From assembly GCF_001746415.1 (NCBI RefSeq), contig NZ_MEHJ01000001.1, positions 1,054,001 to 1,118,000 on the forward strand: a stretch of 64,000 bases of DNA. The letters run 5' to 3'. A program made the translations under genes and the position numbers. The notes below the pieces were generated by a model, which saw only the letters and a list, made by a program, of their open reading frames with translations, did no database searches and was not told the origin of the DNA. This DNA comes from Streptomyces agglomeratus (GTDB lineage: Bacteria > Actinomycetota > Actinomycetes > Streptomycetales > Streptomycetaceae). This document shows, one piece after another, positions 51,220 to 59,260 of the stretch (positions within the stretch are counted from its first letter, which is position 1; each line of letters begins with the position of its first letter).

Positions 51220-53307
51220 TTACTCCGGCCGGGCAGTCGTGCGGGCCGTCACGTCGGACACCTTCCAGCGCTGGTTGGCACCGGAGTTCGGCGTCCACAG
51301 CGTCACCGCTGCCCCGTCGTGCGTGGCCTGTCCGCCCACCTCCAGCAGCCTGCCGGTGGCTGCGTTGACGAGGGTCCAGGTGCCGTCGCCGGTCGTCGAC
51401 ATGATCCACTGGGCGGCCTTGTCGCGGGGGCCGCTGTCGGCCTCCAGCAACGGGGCGCCGTCGCGCACGGCCAGGCGCTTGCCTTCCGCCGGGTTGGTGA
51501 ACACGTACCGCTGCCGGTTGCCGGTGTCACCGCTGATCTGCCGAAGCTGCCACTGCCGGGCCGGATCGGCGGCGTCCGTGCTCGCGGTCCTAATGACGAG
51601 GCCCGTGCCGTTGGCGGCGGTGGTGAGCACCTTGCCGCTCTGCACTCCGGTCAGCCGGTACGTGTGCCCCTTCCGCAGCAGGGCGGCATCCTTCGCGGCA
51701 CCGGAGACGCCCTTCACGACGAAGGAGGTCACCGACTCGGCGGGTACGGTGAAAGTGGCCTTCCGGTCGCTGACCGCGACAGCCCCGTGGCGCTGTAGTT
51801 TGCCTGCCGCGCTGGTCACGACGGGGGTGACGGTGGCATGGCGGGCGAGGTGGCCGAATTTGGACAGGTCGACCGTGACGGTACGGGCGCCGGTGGTGCT
51901 GTTGACGTGAACCACTGTCGCCGAGTCGCCCTTCCCGGAGACCGTGGCGGCGCTGGAGGTGTCGTCGACGCCGATCAGCCGGTCACCGGGCTTGATGAAG
52001 TGCGTGAAGTTGCGGGCCGTGTCGAACTTCGTGTTGGTACGGATGGGGCATGTGGCGAGCGTGTCCTTCGGCGTACAGCTGAACGGGAGCTGGATGCTCC
52101 CCCAGTTGCCGCCCCTGGCCGACTCCCCGCCGGGCTTCATGTTGTCGTAGTCCTCGACGGGCTGCCAGAACATCCAGGCCCGCGGTTCGAGTTCGCGGAG
52201 ATCGTCGACCATGTGCTGGGCCAGTCCGAGGCCGGGCGACATGTCCTCGAAGTCCTGCCCGTCGCCCCAGTCGCCCTCGACCTCGCTCATCCACAGCGGC
52301 TTGTCCTCCGCCTTGGCGAGATCGCGTACCGAGGTGCGGCCGGCCGTGCCGTAGGTGTGGACGTTCATCTGCTCGACGAGGTCGCGCACTTCCCGGGGAT
52401 ACGTGTTCCAGTTCTGCGCGAAGATGCCGGGGTTGGTCTCGTCCATCGCGGAGATCTTCGCGTCCGTACGGGATCTCTCCAGCGCGGAAGCCAGTGCGCG
52501 GAGCACCTTCTGCTGGAGCTCGGGCCCGATGTGTGCCCCTTCCTGGCGGCCGCCGACCGGTTGGCCGTCGGCTCCCAAGCGGGTCCCCCAGTAGGTGGTG
52601 TTGGGTTCGTTGAACGGGTCGAGTGTGCCGACCTTGATGCCGTGCGCCTTTTCCAGCCGCTCGGTCGCGCCCGCCAGGTAGGCGGCGAAGTCGTCGGCGG
52701 ATCCGTCCTTGAGCTGGTCGGTGGAGGAGTCGAAGCCGCCGGAGACATAGCCGCTGTGGGTCATGAACCACGGTGGTGAGTTGCTGAACGTCTCCCAGTG
52801 GTCGATGTCCTTCTTGATCCGGTCCACCCACCAGCGCTGCGTGGCGTCGGCCCGCGGATTCCAGTCCGCGAGGTCCTCGGCGCTCCACCAGTCGGTGTCC
52901 TCCCGGGTGGTGCCCTCGGGCGCCTTCCACCAGCCTTCGACCGCTCCCCCGGCACGGAGGTAGTCCTTGACGTCGGGCGCGTTGCCGCCGCCGATGTTGT
53001 AGCGGGCGATGTTCAGGGCGAGGCCGTCGTCACCGAAGAGGAGGCCGGCGAGCTTCTGACGTATCTCTTCCGGATAGTCACCGGTGGCGTTGGCGAACCA
53101 GACGAGGCTGGTGCCCCAGCCCTGGAAGCTCTCGTGCCGGTAGGAGGGGTCGGGCCGGACGGTGACGGTGGAGTCCGCGGCGAAGGCCGCCGCGGCGGTC
53201 CGCGCCCGGGCCTCCTGCGGCGGGACGGTGATCAGGGCGGCCCCGGTGGCCAGGGCGGTGATGCCGATGACCCCGAGGAGTCGTCGCGTGCGGGTGCGGT
53301 GTGCCAT
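51220..53307 (-). CDS. Secreted GH30 glycosidase (probably endo-beta-1,6-galactanase type) with ricin-type lectin domain
   Basis: The protein has 695 residues; the ATG at 53305-53307 follows GGGAG. A signal peptide covers ~1-45. The GH30 (beta/alpha)8 barrel contains RHESFQGWGTSLVWF, the acid/base Glu in TLDPFNEPNTTYW (E234) and the nucleophile Glu in PLWMSEVEGDWGDG (E342); a beta-side domain follows to ~540. The C-terminus (~560-690) is a ricin-type trefoil (QWQLRQIS, RLLEVGG, NQRWKVSD). GH30 of this shape includes beta-1,6-galactanases, which suits the GH42/LacI/ABC context. It is the last gene of the locus. Confidence 0.85.
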   Translation of the reverse strand: MAHRTRTRRLLGVIGITALATGAALITVPPQEARARTAAAAFAADSTVTVRPDPSYRHESFQGWGTSLVWFANATGDYPEEIRQKLAGLLFGDDGLALNIARYNIGGGNAPDVKDYLRAGGAVEGWWKAPEGTTREDTDWWSAEDLADWNPRADATQRWWVDRIKKDIDHWETFSNSPPWFMTHSGYVSGGFDSSTDQLKDGSADDFAAYLAGATERLEKAHGIKVGTLDPFNEPNTTYWGTRLGADGQPVGGRQEGAHIGPELQQKVLRALASALERSRTDAKISAMDETNPGIFAQNWNTYPREVRDLVEQMNVHTYGTAGRTSVRDLAKAEDKPLWMSEVEGDWGDGQDFEDMSPGLGLAQHMVDDLRELEPRAWMFWQPVEDYDNMKPGGESARGGNWGSIQLPFSCTPKDTLATCPIRTNTKFDTARNFTHFIKPGDRLIGVDDTSSAATVSGKGDSATVVHVNSTTGARTVTVDLSKFGHLARHATVTPVVTSAAGKLQRHGAVAVSDRKATFTVPAESVTSFVVKGVSGAAKDAALLRKGHTYRLTGVQSGKVLTTAANGTGLVIRTASTDAADPARQWQLRQISGDTGNRQRYVFTNPAEGKRLAVRDGAPLLEADSGPRDKAAQWIMSTTGDGTWTLVNAATGRLLEVGGQATHDGAAVTLWTPNSGANQRWKVSDVTARTTARPE

Positions 53308-55382
53308 CGTGTGCTCCCAACTCGTCGTACGGGGGTGTCAGGGGCGGGCTGGCGCAGTACGGCGACCTCTCTGGGGGCCAGCACGAGCGCGCCGTCGGCG
53401 TCCGCCCGGCCGGTCAGGATGTCCCCGGCGAGTCCGGGCAGCGGAACCGGCTCGTCGGTCCGGTTGGCGAGGAACAGGTAGCGGCTGCCGGAGCCGCGGC
53501 GTACGGCCTGCTCGACGCGTCCTCGCGCCGCTGGGGGCAGCTCGCTCCGCACTCCGGCGGTGTCCAGCAGCCGCGGCAGCAGGGCGGCCAGGCCGTCCGT
53601 TCCCAGCCGGGTGGAGACGTACGCGGCCGAGCCCCCGCCCACGGCGCGGCGGGTGACGGCGGGGCGGCCGGCGTACTCGCCCGTGCGGTAGTGGGCCAGG
53701 ACCTCCACCTCCGGGTCCGTGACGCTGATCCGGTCGGTCCACAGTGAACCCGTGCTCGCGTCGTCGAGTGCGACGGTGTCGCCGTCGAGCAGCGGGCCGA
53801 ACTCCTCGATGCGGATGCCGAGCAGGTCGCGCAGAGCGCCCGGATAGCCACCGAGCCAGACGTGGTCGTTCTCGTCGACGACACCGGAGAAGTACGTGGT
53901 GACCAGGTGGCCGCCGTTCTCGACGTACCGCGTGAGCTCCTTGGCCAGGGCCGCGGGGACCACGTGCAGTACGGGCGTGATCAGGAGCTGGTACCGGCCG
54001 ATCTCGGCCTCGGTGGTGACGACATCGGCTCGTACCCCGAGAGCGAGCAGAGCCGAGTACCAGTCGAGGGCCTCCTGGCGGTAGTCGAGCCGGGAGGTGG
54101 GGTGGGAGTCCTGCTCGCTCGCCCACCACGACTCCCAGTCGAAGACGATCCCCACCCGGGCCGGCTCCCGCTCGGTGCCCGCGACCGGCGCCAGCGCCCG
54201 AAGCGTGCGCCCGAGGCCGACCACCGCACGGAAGACGTCGCTGTCGGGACCGGCGTGCGGCACCATCGCCGAGTGGTACTTCTCGGCGCCCGCCGCCGAC
54301 TGGCGCCACTGGAAGAAGCACACGGCGTCGGCGCCGTGCGCGACGTGCAGCAGGGAGTCGCGGGCGAGGTCGCCGGGGCGTTTGGCCGCGTTGACGGGCT
54401 GCCAGTTGACGGCGCTGGTGGAGTGCTCCATGAGGAACCACGGGCGTCCGCCGGCGACCGCGCTGGTGAGGTTGGCGGAGAAGGACAGCTCGTCGCGGTC
54501 CTGGGGGCCGGGGTGGACGTAGTGGTCGTTGGAGACGAAGTCGATCTCACCGGCCCAGTCGGCGTAGTTCATGCCCTTGGTGCCGCCCATGACCATGAAG
54601 TTCGTGGTGACGGGTACGTCCGGGGTGGTCTCGCGCAGGACGTCGCGTTCCGCGCGCAGGTACTCCTTCAGCGCGTCCGAGGAGAAGCGCTTGAAGTCGA
54701 GCTGCTGGGTGGGGTTGGGGTGGGAGGCGGCCAGCCGGGGCGGCAGGATCTGGTCCCAGCCGCTGTAGCGCTGCGACCAGAACGCCGTGCCCCAGGCGTG
54801 GTTGAGGGCGTCCACGGTGGTGTAGCGGGTGCGCAGCCAGCCCCGGAAGGCGGTGGCGGCGTCGTCGGAGTAGTCGTAGATGTTGTGGCAGCCCAGCTCG
54901 TTGGAGATGTGCCAGGCCACCAGGGCCGGGTGGCCTGCGTACCGCCGGGCCATCTCCCGCACTAGGCGCAGCGCGTGCGTGCGGAAGACCGGGGAGGTCG
55001 GGCGCCAGTGCTGCCGCGCCCCCGGCCACACCGTCTCGCCGGAGGCGGTCACCGGGAGGATCTCCGGGTGCGCCGTGGTGAGCCAGGGCGGCGGGGACGC
55101 GGTGGCGGTGGCCAGGTCGACGCCGATGCCGTGCGCGTGCAGGAGGTCCATGACCTCGTCGAGCCATGCGAAGTCCCACACGTCCTCGGCCGGCTGGATA
55201 CGGGCCCAGGAGAAGATCCCGAGGGAGACGATGTTGACGCCGGCCTCGCGCATGAGCCGGACGTCTTCCTCCCACACCTCGCGCGGCCACTGCTCGGGGT
55301 TGTAGTCCGCGCCGTAAGCGAGGCGCGGGACGGAGTCGCCGTCCGGCCCGTGCGGCAGGTGGGACAGGAGGGTGGAGATCAT
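53232..55382 (-). CDS. GH42 beta-galactosidase, start codon at IS110 junction
   Basis: 716 residues as read. GH42 hallmarks are LAYGADYNPEQWPREVWEED (~21-40), SLGIFSWARIQP, the acid/base Glu in WHISNELGCHNIYDYS (E162) and the nucleophile in WFLMEHSTSAVNWQ (E319). There is no signal peptide, so it acts on imported galacto-oligosaccharides. The ATG (55380-55382) lies within the GATCAT at the IS110 left end, so its native ribosome site now lies beyond the element. The frame overlaps GH30 by 76 bp. A one-base shift in the C/G run at 53341-53348 would end it at TGA 53338-53340, giving a natural 30-bp gap, so the last ~35 residues are doubtful. Confidence 0.88.
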   Translation of the reverse strand: MISTLLSHLPHGPDGDSVPRLAYGADYNPEQWPREVWEEDVRLMREAGVNIVSLGIFSWARIQPAEDVWDFAWLDEVMDLLHAHGIGVDLATATASPPPWLTTAHPEILPVTASGETVWPGARQHWRPTSPVFRTHALRLVREMARRYAGHPALVAWHISNELGCHNIYDYSDDAATAFRGWLRTRYTTVDALNHAWGTAFWSQRYSGWDQILPPRLAASHPNPTQQLDFKRFSSDALKEYLRAERDVLRETTPDVPVTTNFMVMGGTKGMNYADWAGEIDFVSNDHYVHPGPQDRDELSFSANLTSAVAGGRPWFLMEHSTSAVNWQPVNAAKRPGDLARDSLLHVAHGADAVCFFQWRQSAAGAEKYHSAMVPHAGPDSDVFRAVVGLGRTLRALAPVAGTEREPARVGIVFDWESWWASEQDSHPTSRLDYRQEALDWYSALLALGVRADVVTTEAEIGRYQLLITPVLHVVPAALAKELTRYVENGGHLVTTYFSGVVDENDHVWLGGYPGALRDLLGIRIEEFGPLLDGDTVALDDASTGSLWTDRISVTDPEVEVLAHYRTGEYAGRPAVTRRAVGGGSAAYVSTRLGTDGLAALLPRLLDTAGVRSELPPAARGRVEQAVRRGSGSRYLFLANRTDEPVPLPGLAGDILTGRADADGALVLAPREVAVLRQPAPDTPVRRVGSTRWHTAPARDDSSGSSASPPWPPGPP

Positions 55383-55398
55383 GGTGGTCCCTAAGAAT
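55383..55398 (+). promoter_or_regulatory. Left-end -10 half of the split junction promoter
   Basis: AAGAAT (55393-55398) lies 17 bp from TTGACA (56792-56797) when the two element ends are joined through one GATCAT. In the integrated state the -35 is absent at the left end. Such reconstituted promoters drive bridge RNA in circular IS110 intermediates. Confidence 0.6.
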
Positions 55399-55404
55399 GG
55401 TTGG

Positions 55405-55580
55405 CGGTCCGGGAGGACCGGGTGTGGCTGATGGCGGTCTGTCGTTGATGGCTCGGAAGGACTGGCCGCCCGGTTCTCCGGGACGCTCCGACCACTGATT
55501 GAGAACTGCGGTCATCGCTGGTTAGGGACCTGTCGGCGGGGTGTTCTTCGGACCATGCAGTGCTGGTCACGAGGGACATG
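55405..55580 (+). ncRNA. Predicted bridge RNA of the IS110 element
   Basis: The start is placed about 7 bases after the junction -10; the end, just before the transposase start, is a guess. It begins with a 6-bp hairpin CGGTCC-GGGA-GGACCG (55405-55420). It also contains CCCGG-TTCT-CCGGG (55469-55482) inside a TCGGA/TCCGA stem (55453-55457, 55487-55491). GACCAC (55490-55495) is complementary to 55384-55389 beside the left-end hexamer, and TTAGGGACC (55522-55530) to 55386-55394. Position, length and 5' stem-loop agree with known IS110 bridge RNAs (IS621, 177 nt). The guide assignments are speculative. Confidence 0.5.
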
Positions 55581-55591
55581 GAGCGACGGCT

Positions 55592-56795
55592 TTGAGTACG
55601 TCTGGCAGGCGGATATGGGTCGGCGTTGATGCCGGCAAGGGGCACCACTGGGCCGTGGCCCTGGACGCGGACGGCGAAGCGCTGTTCTCGACGAAGGTCA
55701 TCAACGACGAGACGCAGATCCTCACTCTCATCGAAACGGCCCGTGAGAAGGCGGACGAGGTGCGGTGGGCGGCGGACATCTCCGGACGGGCCTCCACCCT
55801 GCTCGTGGCCCTGCTGGTCGCGCACGGCCAGCAGGTGGTCTACGTGCCCGGCCGGACCGTCAACCGGATGACCGGTGCCTACAAGGGCGAGGGAAAGACC
55901 GATGCCAAGGGACGCCCGGGTCATCGCGGACCAGGCACGCATGCGCCGGGACTTCGCTCCGCTGGACACACCCCCCGAGCTGGTCTCCACTTTGCGGGTG
56001 CTGACGAACTACCGGGCCGACCTGATCGCCGACCGGGTCAGGCTGATCAACCGGCTCCGTGACCTGCTGGTCGGCATCTGCCCCGCTCTGGAGCGGGCCT
56101 TCGACTACTCCGCGGCCAAGGGTCCGGTGGTCATGCTGACCGAGTACCAGACCCCGGCCGCCCTGCGAAGGATCGGCGTGAAGCGGCTGACGACCTGGCT
56201 GGAACGCCGCAAGGTCCGCGGCGCCGACGCTGTCGCGGCCAAGGCCGTCGAGGCCGCCCGGTCCCAGCAGATCGTGTTGCCCGGCGAGAAGCGGGCGGCG
56301 AAGCTGGTCTGCGATCTCGCTCACCAGCTCCTGGCCCTGGACGAGCGGATCAAGGACAACGACCGGGAGATCCGCGAGACCTTCCGCACCGATGAGCGGG
56401 CCGAGATCATCGAGTCCATGCCCGGCATGGGCCCGATCCTCGGTGCCGAGTTCGTCGCCATCGTCGGCGACTTGTCCGGCTACCGTGACGCCGGCCGCCT
56501 TGCCTCGCATGCCGGCCTGGCTCCGGTCGCCCGGGACTCCGGCCGCCGCACCAACAACTACCACCGGCCCAAGCGCTACAACCGGCGCCTGCGGCACATC
56601 TTCTACATGGCCGCGCAGACCGCGATGATGCGGCCCGGCCCCTCCCGGGACTACTACCTCAAGAAGCGCGGCGAAGGGCTGCTGCACACCCAGGCCCTGC
56701 TCTCGCTCGCCCGACGCCGGATCGACGTGCTCTGGGCGATGCTGCGTGACGGAAGGCACTTCACCTCCGCCCCACCGGTCACGCAGACGGCTTGA
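55592..56795 (+). pseudogene. IS110-family transposase, frameshifted
   Basis: The TTG at 55592 has GGAG about 8 bp upstream. The first frame encodes the DEDD RuvC-like part (RIWVGVDAGKGHHWAVALDA; VRWAADISGRASTLLVALLV; NRMTGAYKGEGKTDAK). The second (to the stop at 56793-56795) gives DARVIADQARMRRDF, a coiled central region and the Tnp_20 domain with the expected catalytic Ser in PVARDSGRRTNNYH. One extra G in the GGG at 55909-55911 separates the frames; without it the protein would be about 400 residues, as is normal for the family. It is inactive as read, unless the base is an assembly error or ribosomes shift. Confidence 0.85.
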
Positions 56796-56820
56796 CACGA
56801 TCATTGAGATTCCTTCCGGC

Positions 56821-56838
56821 GTGCCGCCCGGGCGGCAC
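56821..56838. terminator. Palindromic hairpin upstream of the native GH42 ribosome site
   Basis: GTGCCGCCCGGGCGGCAC is an 18-bp perfect palindrome located between the SBP stop (56933) and the GH42 leader. It may attenuate or process the transcript between transporter and hydrolase genes. Confidence 0.5.
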
Positions 56839-56854
56839 GGGATGCGGGATCACG

Positions 56855-56931
56855 GCGTGACGTGTGGGGGTCGCGCCGTGATGTGCGGGGGTCGCGGCGC
56901 GACGTGTGGGGGTCGCGGCGTGGTGTGCGGG
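56855..56931. repeat. Tandem 21-bp repeats after the SBP gene
   Basis: About 3.7 degenerate copies of a 21-bp unit (consensus close to GCGTGACGTGTGGGGGTCGCG) fill the space between the SBP stop codon and the palindrome at 56821. The function is unknown. Confidence 0.8.
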
Positions 56932-56932
56932 G

Positions 56933-58273
56933 TTACTTCTCGACGGTGAAGCCCTGCTCCGTGCCGTACTTGGCGGAGGCGTCCTGCCAGGCCTTCAGGC
57001 CCTCGGACAGCGGCGTGTCGGAGACGTACGCCTTGCCTGCGGTGTCGTTGAAGACGGAGTTCGCGTACACCTGGTAGGGCAGGTACGACCAGTCGTCGGC
57101 GACGTTCGCGGCCGACTCGGCGAATATCTTGTTGGCCTTCTGCCCGCCGAAGTAGGGGAACGCGGTGTTCTGGAACGCGTCCGACTGGAGGTCCGCGGTG
57201 GTCGCCGGGAAGGCGCCGCCCTTGAGGCGGGTCTGCACGCCCTTGCCTGCGTTCGCGTACTCGGTGAAGGCGTAGGCGAGTTCCTCGTTCTCGCCGAGCT
57301 CGGGCAGGGCCAGGGAGCTGCCGCCGTTCTCGGCGCTCGCCTTGTCACCGGCGGTCCATTGCGGCAGCGGCGCCACCCGCCAGTCGCCCGCGGCGCTCTT
57401 CACGCCGGAGGCGAGGTTGGCGGGCATCCAGGCACCGACGGCCAGGGTCGCGATGGTGCCGTCGCCCATCCCCTTGTACCACTCGTCGGTCCAGGGGTTG
57501 ACCGGTGCGAGCAGCTTCTCGTCGAGGAGTTGCTGCCATGTGTCGGTGTACGTGGTGGCGCCCTCGTCGGCGAGGTTGATCCGCACCTTGGTGCCGTCGA
57601 CCTCGTACGGGCGTGAACCGGCCTGCCACAGCAGGCTGGTGGTGGCGCCCGCGTCACCGGTGTCGCTGGTGATGTAGACCTCGGGGTCGGCCTTGTGCAG
57701 GTCGCGGGCCGCCTCGACGTACTCGTCCCAGGTGGCCGGCACCTTGACCTTGTGCTTGTCGAAGACCTTCTTGTTGTAGAACAGGGCCATGGGACCGGAG
57801 TCCATCGGCAGGCCGTAGATCTCCTCACCGGTCTTCACGGCGTTCCACGGACCGGGCGAGTAGGCGGTGGCGAGCTTGCCGGCCCCGTAGGGCGCGAGGT
57901 TCGTCAGGCCCTTCGTCAGCGCGTACTGGCCCAGGGCGTAGTACTCGATCTGCGCGACGTCGGGGACGCCCTTCTTCGCCGCGATGGCGTTCTGGAGTGC
58001 GGTGTACTGGTCCTTGTTCGTACCGGCGTTGACCAGCTCGACCTTGACGGCGGGGTGTTCCTTCTGGAAGTCGGCGGCGACCTGCTTGAGCGTGGGCTCC
58101 CACGCCCAGACGGTGATCGTGCCGCCCTTCTTCAGGGCCGCCCGGATGTCCTGGGCGGATACCCGCTTGCTGTTCGAGCCGCCGTCCGCCGAGCCGCCGC
58201 AGGCGGTCGCCCCCAGGCCGAGGGCGCAGACGATACCGATGCCGCGCAGCAGGCGGCGGGTGTTCATGGGCAT
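56933..58273 (-). CDS. Sugar ABC transporter solute-binding lipoprotein (family 1)
   Basis: The protein has 446 residues; the ATG at 58271-58273 follows GGAAG. The lipobox Cys is at ~25 (GATACGG). SBP_bac_1 features are GTITVWAWEPTLKQVAADFQ, FQKEHPAVKVELVNAG, VPDVAQIEYYALGQYA and IYGLPMDSGPMALFYNKKVF. It is the third gene of the permease-permease-SBP operon divergent from the LacI gene. Context with GH42 and GH30 points to galacto-oligosaccharides as ligand. Confidence 0.88.
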   Translation of the reverse strand: MPMNTRRLLRGIGIVCALGLGATACGGSADGGSNSKRVSAQDIRAALKKGGTITVWAWEPTLKQVAADFQKEHPAVKVELVNAGTNKDQYTALQNAIAAKKGVPDVAQIEYYALGQYALTKGLTNLAPYGAGKLATAYSPGPWNAVKTGEEIYGLPMDSGPMALFYNKKVFDKHKVKVPATWDEYVEAARDLHKADPEVYITSDTGDAGATTSLLWQAGSRPYEVDGTKVRINLADEGATTYTDTWQQLLDEKLLAPVNPWTDEWYKGMGDGTIATLAVGAWMPANLASGVKSAAGDWRVAPLPQWTAGDKASAENGGSSLALPELGENEELAYAFTEYANAGKGVQTRLKGGAFPATTADLQSDAFQNTAFPYFGGQKANKIFAESAANVADDWSYLPYQVYANSVFNDTAGKAYVSDTPLSEGLKAWQDASAKYGTEQGFTVEK

Positions 58274-58306
58274 GGTGGCGCTTCCACTTCTTCGTGGCGG
58301 AATGGA

Positions 58307-59257
58307 CTATTCCTTGACGCTTCCGGCGGCGAGGCCGGACTGCCAGTACTTCTGGAGCAGCAGGAACGCCGCGATCAGCGGCAGGACGGTGATCAGCGAA
58401 CCGGTGATCACCAGGTTGAAGACGGCTTCGCCGCCGGCGGTCGCGGCCTGCGCGTTCCAGCTGTTCAGGCCCAGGGTCAGCGGGAACCAGTCCGGGTCCT
58501 TGAGCATGATCAGCGGCAGGAAGTAGTTGTTCCAGGTCGCGACCATCGTGAACAGCAGCACGGTCACGATGCCGGGTGCCAGCAGCGGCAGGCCGACCTG
58601 GAAGAACGTGCGCACCTCGCCGGCGCCGTCGATGCGGGCGGCCTCCATCAGCTCGGTGGGGATGGCCTCGGTGGCGAAGACCCACATCAGGTACAGGCCG
58701 AACGGCGAGATGAGGGAGGGGATGACGACCGCCCACGGGGTGTCGGTCAGGCCCATCCCGCTGAACATCAGGAAGGTGGGCACGGCCAGGGCGGTGCCCG
58801 GCACGGCGACGGCGCCGATGACCACGGCGAACACGGCGCGTTTGCCGGGGAAGTCGAACTTCGCCAGCGCGTAGCCGCCGAGGACCGCCAGGAAGGTGGC
58901 GCCGCCGGCGCCGAGACCGACGTACAGCAGGGTGTTCAGCAGCCAGCGGGTGAAGACGCCGTCGTTGTACGTGAACGTCGTGCTGATGTTGTCCCACAGG
59001 GCGAAGTCGCCGCCGAACCAGAGACCGGACGAACCGGCCAGTCCTTCCTGGGTCTTGGTGGCGCTGACGGCCAGCCACAGGAGGGGCACCAGGGCGTAGA
59101 GCAGGACCAGGCCGGTGAGGACGGTGAGGAGCACACTGCGACGGGGCCGGCGGCCGGCGGTGTGCCGGCGGGGGGTACACAGGCGGGGCGCGGAGGGGGG
59201 CGGGTCGCCGGCCGGCCGCGGGGTGGGCCGGAAGGCGGTGGTGGCGGGGCTGCTCAT
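58307..59257 (-). CDS. Sugar ABC transporter permease, MalG type
   Basis: The protein has 316 residues with six transmembrane helices after a Pro-rich N-terminus. The EAA loop reads EAIPTELMEAARIDGAGEVR, with ALLVA/FLMFSGMGLTDTPWAV strands before it. The ATG at 59255-59257 follows GGGAG and lies 3 bp after the upstream permease stop. No ATPase gene is present, as is usual in Streptomyces where MsiK serves many sugar importers. Confidence 0.9.
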   Translation of the reverse strand: MSSPATTAFRPTPRPAGDPPPSAPRLCTPRRHTAGRRPRRSVLLTVLTGLVLLYALVPLLWLAVSATKTQEGLAGSSGLWFGGDFALWDNISTTFTYNDGVFTRWLLNTLLYVGLGAGGATFLAVLGGYALAKFDFPGKRAVFAVVIGAVAVPGTALAVPTFLMFSGMGLTDTPWAVVIPSLISPFGLYLMWVFATEAIPTELMEAARIDGAGEVRTFFQVGLPLLAPGIVTVLLFTMVATWNNYFLPLIMLKDPDWFPLTLGLNSWNAQAATAGGEAVFNLVITGSLITVLPLIAAFLLLQKYWQSGLAAGSVKE

Positions 59258-59260
59258 CGT

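Larger units (their letters stand above)
55377..56804 (+). mobile_element. IS110-family insertion sequence
   Basis: The hexamer GATCAT occurs at 55377-55382 and 56799-56804, giving a 1,422-bp element plus one extra copy. It has no terminal inverted repeats, a long left non-coding end (~210 bp), a single DEDD-type transposase gene and a very short right end, all typical of IS110. Removing it restores GGAAGGAATCTCA followed by ATGATCTCC, an ideal ribosome site for the GH42 gene. The exact crossover point inside GATCAT cannot be decided. Confidence 0.85.

Noticed and set aside
55386..55530. GGTCCCTAA/TTAGGGACC as terminal inverted repeats of the IS
   Set aside because: IS110 elements lack terminal inverted repeats and the second copy is inside the element; it is better explained as part of the non-coding RNA/donor region.
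55909..55911. Programmed frameshift in the IS110 transposase
   Set aside because: IS110 transposases are single-frame, joining these frames needs a rare +1 shift, and no slippery or stimulatory structure is evident; decay or assembly error is likelier.
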